Shown: positions 5,861 through 6,302 of the stretch, piece after piece | How the letters are laid out: each line of letters opens with the position of its first letter | Numbering within the stretch: the stretch's first letter is position 1 | Program-made: the position numbers and the translations under genes | The notes under the pieces: generated by a model | What the model saw: the letters and a program-made list of their open reading frames with translations, nothing else | The model's database searches: none | Told to the model about the DNA's origin: nothing | Assembly: GCA_017515355.1 (NCBI GenBank) | Contig: JAFWGD010000231.1 | Coordinates: 1 to 6,302 of the forward strand | Direction of reading: 5' to 3' | DNA from: Coriobacteriales bacterium | GTDB taxonomy: Bacteria > Actinomycetota > Coriobacteriia > Coriobacteriales > CADBOM01 | Length of the DNA: 6,302 bases

Positions 5861-6302
5861 TTGACATCCAAAGAATGCGCGATGATCGCGGCACAGGCAG
5901 CTGATTCCAAGAAGGCAAGCGACATACTGATCCAGGAGGTCGGGCCGCTGCTGAAGATAACCGACTACTTCGTGATCGCCACTGGCAAGAACGACCGCCA
6001 GGTCGACGCCATCGCGGACGAGGTCGAAGAGCAGCTTGCGGCCAAGGCCGGCAGAAGTCCCTTCGGGCGCGAGGGCACCGACAGCAAGGACTGGGTGCTG
6101 CTCGACTACGGCGATGTCATCGTGCACATCTTCACACCGCAGACGCGCGATTACTACAGGCTGGAGAACCTTTGGAGCGATGCCAAGATCGTCGCGCTCT
6201 CCGAGGCCGGAATCTCCGACTTCGAGTACAGCGACCGCATCGCCAAGATAGTCGAGGCCGCGAATGCCGCGGTAGATGCCAATTCCGAGGCGGAAGAGGC
6301 CG
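5861..6302 (+). CDS. rsfS: Ribosomal silencing factor RsfS (DUF143/Iojap family), C-terminal end outside window
   Basis: RsfS binds ribosomal protein uL14 on the large subunit and blocks 30S-50S joining, which dampens translation during starvation or stationary phase. I translated 147 codons, open to the right edge. Visible are AAQAADSKKASDILIQEV (residues 10-27), ITDYFVIATGKNDRQVDAIADEVEE (34-58, an internal stretch typical of the family) and WVLLDYGDVIVHIFTP (79-94), then YYRLENLWSDAKIV (98-111). These are the defining conserved blocks. The family is usually about 110-130 residues, so nearly the whole domain is present; the Ala/Glu-rich tail after ~125 (EAANAAVDANSEAEEA) is a variable extension and the stop must lie close beyond 6302. 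Start: TTG at 5861 with AAAGGG 6 nt upstream gives (L/M)TSKECAMIAAQAAD, matching the normal family N-terminus. The ATG at 5882 would trim the first helix. It follows mttB by 52 nt with no hairpin between, so co-transcription is likely. Its common neighbour nadD is not upstream here. Confidence 0.95.
   Translation, partial: MTSKECAMIAAQAADSKKASDILIQEVGPLLKITDYFVIATGKNDRQVDAIADEVEEQLAAKAGRSPFGREGTDSKDWVLLDYGDVIVHIFTPQTRDYYRLENLWSDAKIVALSEAGISDFEYSDRIAKIVEAANAAVDANSEAEEA

Noticed and set aside
5861..5889. TTGACA at the rsfS start as a promoter -35 box.
   Set aside because: No -10-like hexamer lies 16-18 nt downstream, and any transcript from it would begin inside the rsfS coding region. The TTG serves as the start codon.
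1..6302. Search for CRISPR arrays, tRNA or rRNA genes, insertion sequences and att-like repeats.
   Set aside because: No regularly spaced direct repeats, cloverleaf, terminal inverted repeats or transposase/integrase coding was seen by eye on either strand.

Overview
The window looks like a chromosomal segment of a GC-rich, probably anaerobic actinobacterium. I favour class Coriobacteriia (the Olsenella/Collinsella/Eggerthella neighbourhood). The basis is the strong preference for G or C at the third codon position, an EF-G-like second translation GTPase, an IleS with a DVWWESG motif and extra cysteine pairs, and an MttB-family methyltransferase. The lineage is an inference from protein character, not from a marker gene.

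Layout. (1) Positions 1 to about 1763, minus strand: the N-terminal ~587 residues of isoleucyl-tRNA synthetase (ileS). The gene runs off the left edge before its KMSKS loop. (2) About 1770-2186: a divergent intergenic region with a likely promoter for each flanking gene, two small inverted repeats and a ~100-nt leader for the rightward gene. (3) 2187-4244, plus strand: a complete 685-residue EF-G-like GTPase (EF-G2/FusA2 type), closed by a strong intrinsic terminator at 4267-4304. (4) A perfect TATAAT box directly after the terminator, then 4372-5808, plus: a complete 478-residue trimethylamine methyltransferase (MttB) family protein with no internal amber codon, so not a pyrrolysine enzyme. 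(5) 5861 to the right edge, plus: the ribosomal silencing factor RsfS, beginning at TTG, 52 nt after mttB with no visible terminator between them.

Three of the four genes serve translation: charging of tRNA-Ile, a ribosome-associated GTPase, and a factor that blocks subunit joining. The methyltransferase is the outsider. Its usual corrinoid-protein partner is not in the window, and it appears to share a transcript with rsfS. I see no mobile element, CRISPR array, tRNA or rRNA. The points most worth a second look are the EF-G-like protein with Ser where translational GTPases carry the catalytic His, and the orphan non-pyrrolysine MttB protein linked to a ribosome-silencing gene.
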